Source: Comamonadaceae bacterium
GTDB taxonomy: Bacteria; Pseudomonadota; Gammaproteobacteria; Burkholderiales; Burkholderiaceae_C
Direction of reading: 5' to 3'
Assembly: GCA_947460065.1 (NCBI GenBank)
Contig: CANHGF010000023.1
Span: 1 to 13,835 of the forward strand
DNA: 13,835 bases
Below, piece by piece: positions 1 through 8,038 of this stretch. Positions within the stretch are counted from its first letter, which is position 1. The number at the start of each line of letters is the position of its first letter. Below the pieces are notes generated by a model that was not told the origin of the DNA, ran no database searches, and worked only from the letters and a program-made list of their open reading frames with translations. The position numbers and the translations under genes are program-made.

Positions 1-7
1 CAGGGTT

Positions 8-30
8 GAGAGAAAAAAGAAAAAAGAAAA
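8..30 (-). promoter_or_regulatory. Pyrimidine tract downstream of atpB, candidate translational enhancer for atpE
   Basis: On the minus strand this is an unbroken 23-nt run of T and C, mostly T, starting 19 nt after the atpB stop codon. In ATP synthase operons atpE normally follows atpB, but it lies outside this window. In E. coli a U-rich stretch ahead of atpE raises its translation, because subunit c is needed in about ten copies. The same role here is inference. A strong GC-rich hairpin that would make it an intrinsic terminator is not visible just before it. Confidence 0.4.
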
Positions 31-49
31 CGTTGCTGAAAGATCCCGA

Positions 50-898
50 TCAGTGGGCGTCATGCGCCTGGCCTATGTAGACCAGGGTCAGCATCATGAA
101 CACGAAAGCCTGCAAGGTAATGATCAGAATGTGGAAGATGGCCCAGGCCGAGCCAGCAATGATGTGACCGATGGCCAAGCCGATGCCCGTGGCCGACAGC
201 GACCAAGCACCCCCCATCAGAGCAATCAGCATAAAAATCAATTCGCCGGCGTACATATTGCCGAACAGTCGCATGCCGTGCGAGACGGTCTTGGCGACAA
301 ACTCGATGACCTGCATCAGGAAATTGAAAGGCCACAACACCGGGTGGGAGCCGAAGGGCGCGGTAAACAACTCGTGGAGCCAACCGCCGATGCCCTTGAT
401 CTTGATGTTGTAGTACAAGCAGATCAACAGTACAGAAACCGACAAACCCATAGTGACCGACAGGTCAGCAGTGGGTACCACCCTCATGTAATCTTTGGCG
501 CCAACAGCAGGAGCCACGCCATGCCAGATCGCCGGAATCAAATCGACCGGCAGCAAGTCCATGGCATTCATCAGGAAGATCCAGACGAAAACGGTCAGCG
601 CCAGGGGCGCCACAAACTTGCGGCTTTCAGCGCTGTGAACGATGCCCTTGGCCTGGCTTTCGACCATCTCGACCAGGATCTCGACCGCCGCCTGAAAGCG
701 CCCGGGCACACCCGCCGTTGCTTTGCGCGCGGCCTTCCACAAAAAGAAGGTGCCGACGATGCCGACCAGGATGCCCCAGAACAAGGAGTCGAGATTGAAG
801 ACGGTGAAATCGAGCACCGACTCCGGCTTTTTATTCTGGAGATGGCCCAGGTGATGGACGATGTATTCGCCGGCGGTCAATTCCTTGTCTGCAGCCAT
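50..898 (-). CDS. atpB: F1Fo ATP synthase subunit a
   Basis: This is the membrane stator subunit of the Fo proton channel, which carries protons past the c-ring. The protein is 282 residues, normal for the family. It shows several hydrophobic segments (about 36-55, 97-116, 147-163, 191-205, 218-250 and 253-277). The key helix contains [15 protein letters not shown], with the essential arginine at residue 210 and a glutamate at 219. His245 and Gln263 fit the conserved polar positions of the last helices. The ATG at 898 is preceded by a GGAAG-like ribosome site about 12 nt upstream. The gene follows atpI by 25 nt on the same strand, the standard atpI-atpB order; atpE should lie just beyond position 1. 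Identification is secure. Confidence 0.98.
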   Translation of the reverse strand: MAADKELTAGEYIVHHLGHLQNKKPESVLDFTVFNLDSLFWGILVGIVGTFFLWKAARKATAGVPGRFQAAVEILVEMVESQAKGIVHSAESRKFVAPLALTVFVWIFLMNAMDLLPVDLIPAIWHGVAPAVGAKDYMRVVPTADLSVTMGLSVSVLLICLYYNIKIKGIGGWLHELFTAPFGSHPVLWPFNFLMQVIEFVAKTVSHGMRLFGNMYAGELIFMLIALMGGAWSLSATGIGLAIGHIIAGSAWAIFHILIITLQAFVFMMLTLVYIGQAHDAH

Positions 899-923
899 CT
901 TTTTGCCCGTTCTTCCAATTCAC

Positions 924-1481
924 TCAAGCCGATCGGCTGCGGCGGGATTGAACCCATACCGCCAGCCACACCACCTTCATGGTCACCACCAGACCCGCCA
1001 ACAGGGCAGGCCAACTCAGATCCACCACCAGCCGCGGCGCCGCCAACAACATGGCAAGCGTCAGGCCGATCTTGACGAACTCCCATACAAAGAAGCCCGT
1101 CACCGCCGTCGCCGCATTGAGCGAGGACAAGCGCCCGGTCAGACCGCGCGCGAAAACCAATGCAGGCAAGACCACCGAAGCTGCACCATACAGCGCAGAA
1201 ACAGCCCAGGCCCAACGCCCGCTCGCCCCACCCAAAACTCCCGCCACTACCAAGCCTGTCAGCGTCTGCCAGAGCAGTACCCGCCAAACCGAAACCGCAG
1301 GACGGTCCAGGCCCATTTGCGCCACCTGCTCGCGACTCAAGGGCTGTATGGGCTCTTGAACCGAGTCATCCTCCCAACGGCGCCAGGCCCGCGCATTCGC
1401 AGCACTTGGCACGCCCGGCTCCGCCTGCTGCGGCGCTGGAGTGCTGGAAGACGACTTGGTATTCAAAATGCCCGCTGACAT
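924..1481 (-). CDS. atpI: ATP synthase subunit I (AtpI-like) membrane protein
   Basis: A 185-residue protein begins at the first ATG (1481); longer readings need a TTG start at 1520. The first 70 or so residues are polar and Pro/Ala-rich. They are followed by four hydrophobic stretches at about 71-92, 94-107, 118-136 and 141-163, and a short basic tail. Length, topology and position directly before atpB match the poorly conserved AtpI family, which is thought to help assemble the c-ring or supply Mg2+ and is not part of the finished enzyme. The assignment rests more on context than on motifs. A strong promoter-like element lies about 120 nt upstream, so this is probably the first gene of the atp operon. 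The long N-terminal extension is typical of betaproteobacterial versions as I recall them. Confidence 0.8.
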   Translation of the reverse strand: MSAGILNTKSSSSTPAPQQAEPGVPSAANARAWRRWEDDSVQEPIQPLSREQVAQMGLDRPAVSVWRVLLWQTLTGLVVAGVLGGASGRWAWAVSALYGAASVVLPALVFARGLTGRLSSLNAATAVTGFFVWEFVKIGLTLAMLLAAPRLVVDLSWPALLAGLVVTMKVVWLAVWVQSRRSRSA

Positions 1482-1604
1482 TAACGCTGACCTACCCCGC
1501 CAGGCCTTTGAGCGCAACAAGCGCGAAAGCCAGTTTAGGAGAACCGCGTTACGTCAAAGTTACAGCGCCGCTTATAGGCAGCGTCTTTCTCTACAAAGCC
1601 CGGC

Positions 1605-1635
1605 ATTATAGGTAAAAACACCAAGGGCCTGTCAA
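1605..1635 (-). promoter_or_regulatory. Sigma70-type promoter, probably for the atp operon
   Basis: On the minus strand a perfect TTGACA (1630-1635) and a perfect TATAAT (1605-1610) are separated by 19 nt, slightly longer than the 17-nt optimum. Transcription would start near 1598, giving a leader of roughly 117 nt before the atpI ATG at 1481. It points at atpI-atpB and is the best consensus promoter seen in the window. The leader (1482-1598) holds no other gene that I can support. Confidence 0.65.
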
Positions 1636-1678
1636 ACCCCGGGGCAGACGCAGGGTCAAGGCCCGAGATGGCAAGGGC

Positions 1679-1684
1679 TACACT
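1679..1684 (+). promoter_or_regulatory. Candidate -10 box for ybeD-lipB-lipA
   Basis: TACACT lies 28 nt before the preferred ybeD start, giving a short leader of about 22 nt. No good -35 hexamer is found 16-18 nt upstream (the bases there read TCAAGG), so this is a weak call. It would be backed by the divergent arrangement with the atp promoter in the same gap. Confidence 0.25.
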
Positions 1685-1712
1685 GAATTTCCCTAGCCTC
1701 TTTTTAACGGCC

Positions 1713-1988
1713 ATGTCCCTCCCGCCAGAGCAAGAATCGCTGATCCGCTACCCCTGCGCCTTTCCCATCAAAGTCATGGGTGAGAAGGCCGAGGGCTTTG
1801 TTGCCGCTGTCACCTCGGTGGCACATGCGCTGGACCCGCAGTTTGACGAAAGCACCGTTGAACTGCGTGAAAGCAAGGGCGGGCGTTACCTGGGCGTGAC
1901 CATCACCATCACCGCCACCAGCCGCGAGCAGCTCGATGAGTTCTACCGCACCTTGTCGACCCACCCCATGGTCAAGGTGGTGCTCTGA
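1713..1988 (+). CDS. ybeD: DUF493 (YbeD-like) protein
   Basis: This small cytosolic protein of 91 residues belongs to the DUF493/YbeD family, whose members fold like the ACT-type regulatory domain of amino-acid enzymes. The family core is visible: [16 protein letters not shown] near the N terminus, a central stretch with [17 protein letters not shown], and a C-terminal [18 protein letters not shown]. An in-frame ATG at 1668 would add 15 residues not expected in the family, so 1713 is preferred, although neither start has a convincing ribosome site. The stop codon is 8 nt before lipB. The ybeD-lipB neighbourhood is also found in E. coli, which suggests a link to lipoate metabolism, but the molecular role is not established. 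Confidence 0.9.
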   Translation: MSLPPEQESLIRYPCAFPIKVMGEKAEGFVAAVTSVAHALDPQFDESTVELRESKGGRYLGVTITITATSREQLDEFYRTLSTHPMVKVVL

Positions 1989-1996
1989 GCAAGCCC

Positions 1997-2665
1997 ATGC
2001 AGATCAAAATGCTGGGGCGGTCGCCTTACCTGCCCACCTACGAGGCCATGCAGGCGTACACCGTGGGGCGGCAGGCCGACAGCCCCGATGAACTGTGGCT
2101 GTGCGAGCACCCGCCGGTCTTTACCCAGGGCCTGGCCGGCAGCGCCGACCACCTGCTGGCCCCAGGCGAGATCCCGGTGGTGCAAAGCAACCGGGGCGGT
2201 CAGGTCACCTATCACGGCCCCGGGCAGGTGGTGGCCTACCCCCTGCTGGACCTCAGGCGGGCCGGCTATTTCGTCAAAGAATACGTCTATCGCATCGAAG
2301 AGGCGGTGATCCGCAGCCTGGCCCATCTGGGCGTCACCGGCCACCGGGTGGCAGGCTCACCGGGCATCTATGTGCGGCTGGACGACCCAGGCTCGCACGC
2401 TGCGCTGACGGGCCCACGGCCGGCGCAGGAGCCGTTTCGCGGTCTGGGCAAGATCGCAGCACTGGGCATCAAGGTCAGCCGCCATTGCACTTACCATGGC
2501 CTGGCACTGAACGTGGCGATGGACCTGCAACCCTTCGAGCGCATCAACCCTTGCGGCTACCCGGGCCTGAAAACCGTCGACCTTTCTACAATCGGCGTCT
2601 CCATCAGCTGGGACGATGCCGCCGGCCTGCTGAGCCACAAGCTCAGCGCCTGCCTCGCGCCCTGA
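1997..2665 (+). CDS. lipB: Octanoyl-[acyl-carrier-protein]:protein N-octanoyltransferase (LipB)
   Basis: This enzyme transfers octanoyl groups from acyl carrier protein to lysines of lipoyl domains, the first step of de novo lipoate assembly. The 222-residue protein shows the [12 protein letters not shown] motif (His73), the catalytic lysine in KIAALG (Lys152), and the catalytic cysteine in [10 protein letters not shown] (Cys186), which forms the acyl-thioester. Between YVR (about 127) and GLGKIAALG (about 149) there is an insert of roughly 20 Pro/Ala-rich residues relative to the E. coli enzyme as I recall it. The start ATG is 8 nt after ybeD and the stop is 12 nt before lipA, so the three genes are probably co-transcribed. 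Identification is secure. Confidence 0.97.
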   Translation: MQIKMLGRSPYLPTYEAMQAYTVGRQADSPDELWLCEHPPVFTQGLAGSADHLLAPGEIPVVQSNRGGQVTYHGPGQVVAYPLLDLRRAGYFVKEYVYRIEEAVIRSLAHLGVTGHRVAGSPGIYVRLDDPGSHAALTGPRPAQEPFRGLGKIAALGIKVSRHCTYHGLALNVAMDLQPFERINPCGYPGLKTVDLSTIGVSISWDDAAGLLSHKLSACLAP

Positions 2666-2677
2666 CCAGGACTTGCC

Positions 2678-3670
2678 ATGAGCAGCAACCCCACCGTGCA
2701 CGAGGCGCAAAGCGCAGACCAATACAACCCGCTGGCCAAACAAAAAGCAGCGGCCAAGCTCTCACGCATTCCGGTCAAGGTCGAGCAGGCCGAGGTGCTA
2801 AAAAAACCCGACTGGATCCGCGTTAAGGCCGCCAGCACCGGCACCCGGTTCTATGAAATCAAGGACATCCTGCGCCAGAACAAGCTGGTGACCGTGTGCG
2901 AAGAGGCCAGTTGCCCCAACATCGGCGAATGCTTTGGCAAGGGCACAGCCACCTTCATGATCATGGGCGACAAGTGCACCAGGCGCTGCCCTTTTTGCGA
3001 CGTCGGCCACGGCCGCCCCGACCCCCTCGATGTCCAAGAGCCGGACAACCTGGCGCGCACCATTGCCGCCCTCCAGCTCAAATACGTGGTGATCACCAGC
3101 GTCGACCGTGACGACCTGCGCGACGGCGGTGCTGGCCATTTTGTGGAATGCATCCGCAAGACGCGTGAACTCTCGCCCGATACCCAAATTGAGGTGTTGG
3201 TGCCCGACTTTCGCGGCCGTGACGACCGCGCCCTGAGCATCCTCAAGGCCGCACCACCCGACGTGATGAACCACAACCTCGAGACCGTGCCGCGCCTGTA
3301 CAAGCAAGCCAGGCCGGGCTCGGACTATGCCTTCTCGCTGAACCTGCTGAAAAAATTCAAGGCGCTGTTCCCCCAGGTCCCGACCAAGAGCGGACTGATG
3401 GTGGGCCTGGGTGAGACCGACGAGGAAATTCTTGAGGTGATGCGCGACATGCGGGCGCACAACATCGAGATGCTCACCATCGGCCAATACCTGGCCCCCA
3501 GCAGCAGCCACCTGCCCGTGCGCCGTTATGTGCACCCGGACACCTTCAAAATGTTCGAAGAAAAGGCCTACGAAATGGGCTTTTCACACGCCGCCGTCGG
3601 CGCCATGGTGCGCTCGAGCTACCACGCAGACCAGCAAGCGCATGCGGCTGCGCAAGCGCTGGGGGGCTGA
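2678..3670 (+). CDS. lipA: Lipoyl synthase (radical SAM)
   Basis: LipA inserts two sulfur atoms into the octanoyl chain left on lipoyl domains by LipB, using S-adenosylmethionine radicals and sacrificing an auxiliary iron-sulfur cluster. The 330-residue protein carries both cluster motifs. The auxiliary motif CX4CX5C uses Cys74, Cys79 and Cys85. The radical SAM motif CX3CX2C uses Cys100, Cys104 and Cys107. The conserved RSSYHAD (residues 312-318) supplies the serine ligand of the auxiliary cluster. The N-terminal 40 residues are polar and variable, as usual. An AGGA ribosome site lies in the 12-nt gap after lipB, close to the ATG at 2678. All diagnostic residues are present. Confidence 0.98.
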   Translation: MSSNPTVHEAQSADQYNPLAKQKAAAKLSRIPVKVEQAEVLKKPDWIRVKAASTGTRFYEIKDILRQNKLVTVCEEASCPNIGECFGKGTATFMIMGDKCTRRCPFCDVGHGRPDPLDVQEPDNLARTIAALQLKYVVITSVDRDDLRDGGAGHFVECIRKTRELSPDTQIEVLVPDFRGRDDRALSILKAAPPDVMNHNLETVPRLYKQARPGSDYAFSLNLLKKFKALFPQVPTKSGLMVGLGETDEEILEVMRDMRAHNIEMLTIGQYLAPSSSHLPVRRYVHPDTFKMFEEKAYEMGFSHAAVGAMVRSSYHADQQAHAAAQALGG

Positions 3671-3731
3671 GCAAACGCGGCCGGCGCACAAGCCAAAATA
3701 CGGGGCCTGCTGACATACCGGAAGCGCTCCG

Positions 3732-4646
3732 ATGACGCAAAGAATCCACGCCAAAGCCCTGGTTCACTTTGACACCATACGCCGCTGCGGCTCGATTCGT
3801 CAGGCAGCGCGGCAGTTGCATTTGTCTTCGTCGGCACTGAATCGACAACTGCTTGAACTTGAGAGCCAAATCGGCACACCGCTGTTCGAGCGCTTGAGCA
3901 CCGGCCTGCGGCTGACACCCAGCGGCGAGGTGCTGGCGCGGCATGTGATTCATGTGCTGCAAGACGCGCAGCGCATGCGTGTCGAATTGGAGGCCCTGCA
4001 AGGGCTGCAAAGCGGCCACGTCGACCTGGTCACGGTGGAAGCCCTCACCCACGCCTTCGTGCCAGCCATCGTCGACCAGATGGGGCGGCACCACCCTCAT
4101 GTCAGCACTGCGGTGCGTATTGCCGGCTCACGCAAGGCGGCCGAGGAGGTCGACGAGGGCTCGGCCGATGTGGCCATCAGCTTCCTCTACCAGCGCAACA
4201 GCGGACTGCGGCAGCTGGCGGTCGCACCATTTGCCATCGGTGCAATCGTGCCGCCCGATCACCCGCTGGCCGCCCGCGAGGCGGTGACTTTTAACCAGTG
4301 CGCGCAATACCCCCTGGTGCTACCCACCCCGGAGATCTCGATCTACGAGGCGCTTGACCCGTTGCTGCGCGCCTGCCGCGCGCCGATGCAAGTCGTCATG
4401 CAAACGAGTTCCTTCGAACTGATGAAGCAGATGGCCCGCCAGGGGCGCGGCGTGGCTTTTGTCAACCGGCTGGGTATTGAAGACGAACTGCAGCAAGGTA
4501 CCCTGGTTCACCTGCCGGTGAAAAAAGCCATGCCCTCGCTGCTGGGTATTTACGTACGCAGCGGCCGCAGCCTGCCGCCGGCCATAGAACGGTTTTGCCA
4601 ATTGGCCGTCGCACAATTGCAATTGCGCGGGCACGAGGCCACCTGA
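3732..4646 (+). CDS. LysR-family transcriptional regulator
   Basis: This is a 304-residue protein of standard LysR length. An N-terminal winged helix-turn-helix covers about residues 5-65 and includes GSIRQAARQLHLSSSALNRQLLELESQIGTPLFER (quoted in parts: GSIRQAARQL then SALNRQLLELE). A linker helix and the two-lobed effector domain follow (about 90-298). The start ATG at 3732 has GGAAG about 8 nt upstream. It is separated from lipA by 61 nt and sits 127 nt ahead of a Bug-type receptor on the same strand. LysR regulators often control such neighbours, but the ligand and target cannot be read from sequence. The variant ALNRQ in the recognition helix, rather than the common ALSRQI, is minor. Confidence 0.93.
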   Translation: MTQRIHAKALVHFDTIRRCGSIRQAARQLHLSSSALNRQLLELESQIGTPLFERLSTGLRLTPSGEVLARHVIHVLQDAQRMRVELEALQGLQSGHVDLVTVEALTHAFVPAIVDQMGRHHPHVSTAVRIAGSRKAAEEVDEGSADVAISFLYQRNSGLRQLAVAPFAIGAIVPPDHPLAAREAVTFNQCAQYPLVLPTPEISIYEALDPLLRACRAPMQVVMQTSSFELMKQMARQGRGVAFVNRLGIEDELQQGTLVHLPVKKAMPSLLGIYVRSGRSLPPAIERFCQLAVAQLQLRGHEAT

Positions 4647-4773
4647 AGCCCAGGGTGCTGCGTTTTTTGCATCACTCTGCGTAAAAATTTGTGCTATCCG
4701 ACTCGGCCTGAAATGCCTATCCTCGCTTGCACCGCCTTAGATCCAGGGCGGCCAAATGCGGGAAGGAATATCT

Positions 4774-5754
4774 ATGTCTAGAGGAATCGGAAAGCGTCAT
4801 GTACTGGCGGCACTGATGCTGGCGCCGATGCTGGCAGCCGCCCAAGCCGGCCCCGGCGGCTACCCGCAACGCACCGTGCGGGTGATCGTGCCGGCGGCCA
4901 CCGGCAGCCTGACCGACCCGGTCGCCCGCGTCATCGCCGAAGACATGGGCCGGCGCACCGGCCAGAGCTGGGTGGTCGATAACCGTCCTGGCGCTGGCGG
5001 CATCATCGGGACCGACGCAACGGCCAAGGCAGCGCCTGATGGCTACACCCTGATGCTGACGGCCAACAACTTCATCATCACGCCGGCGCTCTACCGCAGC
5101 GTGCCCTACAAGGTGCCCGGCGACTTCACGATGATCGGCATGGTTGGCCGAGGCGACAACTTGCTGGTGGCCTCCGCGGCCAGCGGTATCCGCAACATCG
5201 CCGATCTGGTGGCCAGGGCCAAGGCCAGCCCCACTCCGCTGAACTACACCTCGCCGCTGCTCGGCTCAGCTGCGCACCTGACGGTCGAGTTATTCAAGCG
5301 CAATGCGGGCATCAACCTCAGTCATGTGGCCTACAAGGATTCCGGGCAAGGCACGACCGACACGCTGACCGGGGTGATCCCGGTCAACGTGATGGGCATC
5401 AGCACCGCACTGCCGCATATCCGCACAGGCAAGCTGGTGCCCTTGGCCTGGACCGGTACCCAGCGGGCCGCCGAATTGCCGGATGTGCCCACCTTTGTCG
5501 AGGCCGGCTTCAAAGACGTGCACATGGGCCTGTGGTTCGCCCTGGTCGGGCCGGCGCGCATGCCTGCCGACCAAGTGGCCTGGCTCAATGCCCAGCTCAA
5601 TGCATCGCTGGCCTCTCCACAGGTGATCGAGCGGCTCAAAGGCTATCGCATTGATCCCCTGCCGGGCTCGGTGGTCGATCTGACATCGGTGGTCGGCCGC
5701 GAATTGCCGCAATACCTCAAGCTTGCCGCCGATACCGGACTCAAGCTGGACTGA
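4774..5754 (+). CDS. Bug/TctC-type tripartite tricarboxylate transporter substrate-binding protein
   Basis: This is a 326-residue periplasmic solute receptor of the Bug (TctC) family, which is greatly expanded in Burkholderiales. A signal peptide with a basic N terminus and an AQA cleavage site near residue 25 leads into the mature domain (YPQRTVRVIVP). Family hallmarks are GSLTDPVAR (Asp48, a likely ligand contact), VVDNRPGAGGIIGT (about 67-80), and PDGYTL (88-93). The start is placed at 4774 because GGAAGGA lies 6 nt upstream; an ATG at 4756 precedes that site and is unlikely. No membrane partners (TctA/TctB) are present, so this is an orphan receptor, as many are. The substrate, possibly a carboxylate, is unknown. 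It lies downstream of a LysR gene and 13 nt ahead of the MOSC gene. Confidence 0.94.
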   Translation: MSRGIGKRHVLAALMLAPMLAAAQAGPGGYPQRTVRVIVPAATGSLTDPVARVIAEDMGRRTGQSWVVDNRPGAGGIIGTDATAKAAPDGYTLMLTANNFIITPALYRSVPYKVPGDFTMIGMVGRGDNLLVASAASGIRNIADLVARAKASPTPLNYTSPLLGSAAHLTVELFKRNAGINLSHVAYKDSGQGTTDTLTGVIPVNVMGISTALPHIRTGKLVPLAWTGTQRAAELPDVPTFVEAGFKDVHMGLWFALVGPARMPADQVAWLNAQLNASLASPQVIERLKGYRIDPLPGSVVDLTSVVGRELPQYLKLAADTGLKLD

Positions 5755-5767
5755 GGCAGCAGCAGCC

Positions 5768-6259
5768 ATGAGTTCCTCCTTGGGACAAATTTCGGGCCTG
5801 TTCTGGTGCGCCAGTGCGGGTCAGCCTATGCGCGAGGCAAAGCAGTTGAAGGTGATTGCCGGCCAAGGGCTCGAAGGCGACCGCTATGCCACCGGTCAGG
5901 GCGCTTACTCAGACACGCAGCCGCCCAAGATCCGGCATCTGAGCCTGATCACCGAAGAGGGCATCGCCACCGCCAACGAATGGCAGGAAGCCTCAGGCCT
6001 GCCCGCCTTTACCATGGCCCAAACGCGGCGCAACGTGCTGCTGAGCGGCCTGTCGGCCCAAGAGCTCAACGCATTGGTTGGCCAGAACTTCTGGGTAGGC
6101 GACATCGAGTGCCATGGGATCGAACTGTGCACGCCTTGCCCTCGCCCCGCCGAACTGAGCGGGCAAACAGGCTTTCAGGACGCCTTTGAGGGCCGCGGCG
6201 GCCTGCGGGCTCAGGTGCTTGGCAGCGGCTGGCTGCGGCTGGGCGACGCGCTGCGCTAA
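5768..6259 (+). CDS. MOSC-domain protein
   Basis: This is a 163-residue single-domain MOSC (molybdenum cofactor sulfurase C-terminal) protein. Visible hallmarks are GQGLEGDRYATGQG (about residues 32-45), an NVLLSGL segment near 89-95, a VG.NFWVGD strand near 104-112, and ELCTPCPRP with Cys121 and Cys124, where the conserved cysteine of the family sits. MOSC proteins bind or handle molybdenum cofactor or sulfur carriers, but stand-alone members such as this have no firm function. The ATG at 5768 is chosen over 5723 because the upstream one overlaps the receptor gene. The ribosome site is weak, which suggests translation following the upstream gene. It converges on ptsI with only 15 nt between stops. 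Confidence 0.9.
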   Translation: MSSSLGQISGLFWCASAGQPMREAKQLKVIAGQGLEGDRYATGQGAYSDTQPPKIRHLSLITEEGIATANEWQEASGLPAFTMAQTRRNVLLSGLSAQELNALVGQNFWVGDIECHGIELCTPCPRPAELSGQTGFQDAFEGRGGLRAQVLGSGWLRLGDALR

Positions 6260-6274
6260 GCAGGCGCTGCAACT

Positions 6275-8038
6275 TCAGGCCGATGCGGACTGCATCGCTT
6301 GAGCCGGGTCGTCACTGCCAATGATCTGCTGGGCCCAGGACTGCAGCTTGCTTGCGTCGGCGCGCAGCACCTGCTGCTTGACCGCCAGAATCTGCGAGGG
6401 GTGCATGGAAAAAGAGCGCAGGCCCAGCCCGAGCAGCAGGCGGGTCATGGCCACGTCGCCCGCCATTTCGCCGCACACGCTCACCGGCTTGCCGCGCGCA
6501 TGCGACTCGGCAATGGTGTCGGCCAGCAACCTGAGCACCGCCGGATGGAGCGGATCGTACAAATGCGCCACCGCTTCGTCGGCCCGGTCGATGGCCAGGG
6601 TGTACTGGATCAGGTCATTGGTTCCCACGGACAGGAAGTCGAAGTGGCGCAAAAAAGGCTTGAGCGAGAGCGCCGCCGCCGGCACCTCAATCATGGCGCC
6701 GAGCTTGACCGGGCCGTGCGCCACACCCTTGTTGTCAAGCTGGGCACGGGCATGGTCGATCAGCGCGATGGTCTGTCGGATCTCCCGCGCATGGGCCAGC
6801 ATGGGCACCAGCAGGTTGACCTGACCGCGGGCCGCGGCGCGCAGGATCGCGCGCAGCTGGGTCAGAAACATGGGCGGGTCGGCCAGGCTCCAGCGGATCG
6901 CGCGCAGGCCCAGAGCGGGGTTGAGGTGGTCGTCCTGGCGGGCACTGCGCTCAAGCGGCTTGTCGGCCCCAATGTCGACCGTGCGTATGGTCACCGGCAG
7001 GCCCTGCATGCCTTCGATGGCGCGCACATAGGCCTGGTACTGCTCTTCTTCGTCGGGCAGCTGGCCGCCCCGGCCCATGAACAGGAATTCGCTGCGAAAC
7101 AGGCCCACGCCGACCGCACCGGCGTTGACCGCCGCTGCGGTGTCCTCGGGTAACTCGATGTTGGCCAGCAGCTCGACCTTCTGACCGTCGAGCGTGACCG
7201 CCGGTGTGTGGCGCAGCCGGCTCAGGCGTTCGCGCTCGAGCTCGCCCTGACGCTGCTTGAAGCCGTATTCGGCCAGGATGATGGGCGAAGGGTTGACGAT
7301 GAGCACGCCGGCGTCGCCATCGATGATGACCCAGTCGTCCTGCTCGATCAGGGCACTGGCGCTGCGCGCACCCACCACCGCCGGGATGTCCATGCTGCGC
7401 GCGACGATGGCGGTGTGCGAGGTGCGCCCGCCCACGTCAGTGGCAAAACCAACGAACAGACTCTGTTTGAACTGCAGCATGTCGGCCGGCGACAGATCAT
7501 GAGCCACCAGCACCAGAGGCACATCAAGCGAGTCGCCGAGCAGCTCGCCTTGCTGGGTGCGACCTGTGGCGGCCGCCGGCGGCTGTACTGGCGAGCCAGC
7601 GCCCTTGAGCACCCGCAGCACCCGCTCGACCACCTGCTCTAGATCGGCCTTACGCTCGCGCAGATAAGGGTCCTGCATTTCATCGAACTGCCGGGCCAAA
7701 ATCTCGTACTGGGTGGTGATGGCCCATTCGGCGTTGTACTGACGATCGGTGATCCAGTGCTTGACGCCCGACGACAGCTGCTCGTCTTCCAGCAGCATCA
7801 GATGCACATCAAGCAGGGCAGCGAGTTCGGGCGGCGCTTCCTTGGGCAGTTCACGCTGCACACGGGTGATTTCTGCGACTACCGCATCGCGCGCCACCCG
7901 GATGCGCTGGACTTCCTGCTCGGCCTGGGTGGGGTCGATGAAGTAATGCGCCACATCGGCACGGCTGGAGGCCACCAGCACGGCCCGCCCGATGGCAATG
8001 CCGCGAGAGACCGCCAGACCGTGGATGGAAAAGCTCAT
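6275..8038 (-). CDS. ptsI: Phosphoenolpyruvate-protein phosphotransferase (PTS enzyme I)
   Basis: Enzyme I takes phosphate from phosphoenolpyruvate and passes it to HPr in the cytosol. The 587-residue protein has the HPr-binding helical domain, the phospho-histidine swivel motif GGRTSHTAIVARSMDIPAVVG (quoted in parts; active His208), and the C-terminal PEP-binding barrel. The barrel shows LFRSEFLFMGR, GTNDLIQYTLAIDR and SVCGEMAGD (Cys522). The open frame runs on upstream to 8215, but that part overlaps HPr. The true start is 8038, with GAAGG just upstream and a 4-nt ATGA overlap with the ptsH stop. It is the last gene of the five-gene minus-strand run. With no IIB/IIC permease here, its role is probably regulatory, as proposed for betaproteobacterial EI/HPr/EIIA systems. 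Confidence 0.97.
   Translation of the reverse strand: MSFSIHGLAVSRGIAIGRAVLVASSRADVAHYFIDPTQAEQEVQRIRVARDAVVAEITRVQRELPKEAPPELAALLDVHLMLLEDEQLSSGVKHWITDRQYNAEWAITTQYEILARQFDEMQDPYLRERKADLEQVVERVLRVLKGAGSPVQPPAAATGRTQQGELLGDSLDVPLVLVAHDLSPADMLQFKQSLFVGFATDVGGRTSHTAIVARSMDIPAVVGARSASALIEQDDWVIIDGDAGVLIVNPSPIILAEYGFKQRQGELERERLSRLRHTPAVTLDGQKVELLANIELPEDTAAAVNAGAVGVGLFRSEFLFMGRGGQLPDEEEQYQAYVRAIEGMQGLPVTIRTVDIGADKPLERSARQDDHLNPALGLRAIRWSLADPPMFLTQLRAILRAAARGQVNLLVPMLAHAREIRQTIALIDHARAQLDNKGVAHGPVKLGAMIEVPAAALSLKPFLRHFDFLSVGTNDLIQYTLAIDRADEAVAHLYDPLHPAVLRLLADTIAESHARGKPVSVCGEMAGDVAMTRLLLGLGLRSFSMHPSQILAVKQQVLRADASKLQSWAQQIIGSDDPAQAMQSASA

Noticed and set aside
53..1075. 340-codon open frame opposite atpB and atpI
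   Set aside because: It is antisense to a certain atpB. Its product is low-complexity, rich in His, Gln, Asp and Arg, and has no domain; it is a GC-rich shadow frame.
4641..4668. Possible intrinsic terminator after the LysR gene, with a six-T run at 4663-4668
   Set aside because: The best stem before the T-run is only about 4 bp (CACC/GGTG) with a 10-nt loop, too weak to call.
4667..4684. Possible LysR binding dyad TTGCA-N6-TGCGTAA upstream of the Bug receptor
   Set aside because: The right half is broken by an inserted base relative to a true dyad, and no promoter could be aligned with it; not better than chance by eye.
6281..6297. Perfect 6-bp stem CGATGC/GCATCG at the convergent MOSC-ptsI end
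   Set aside because: It lies inside the last codons of ptsI and has no T-run; likely coding coincidence.
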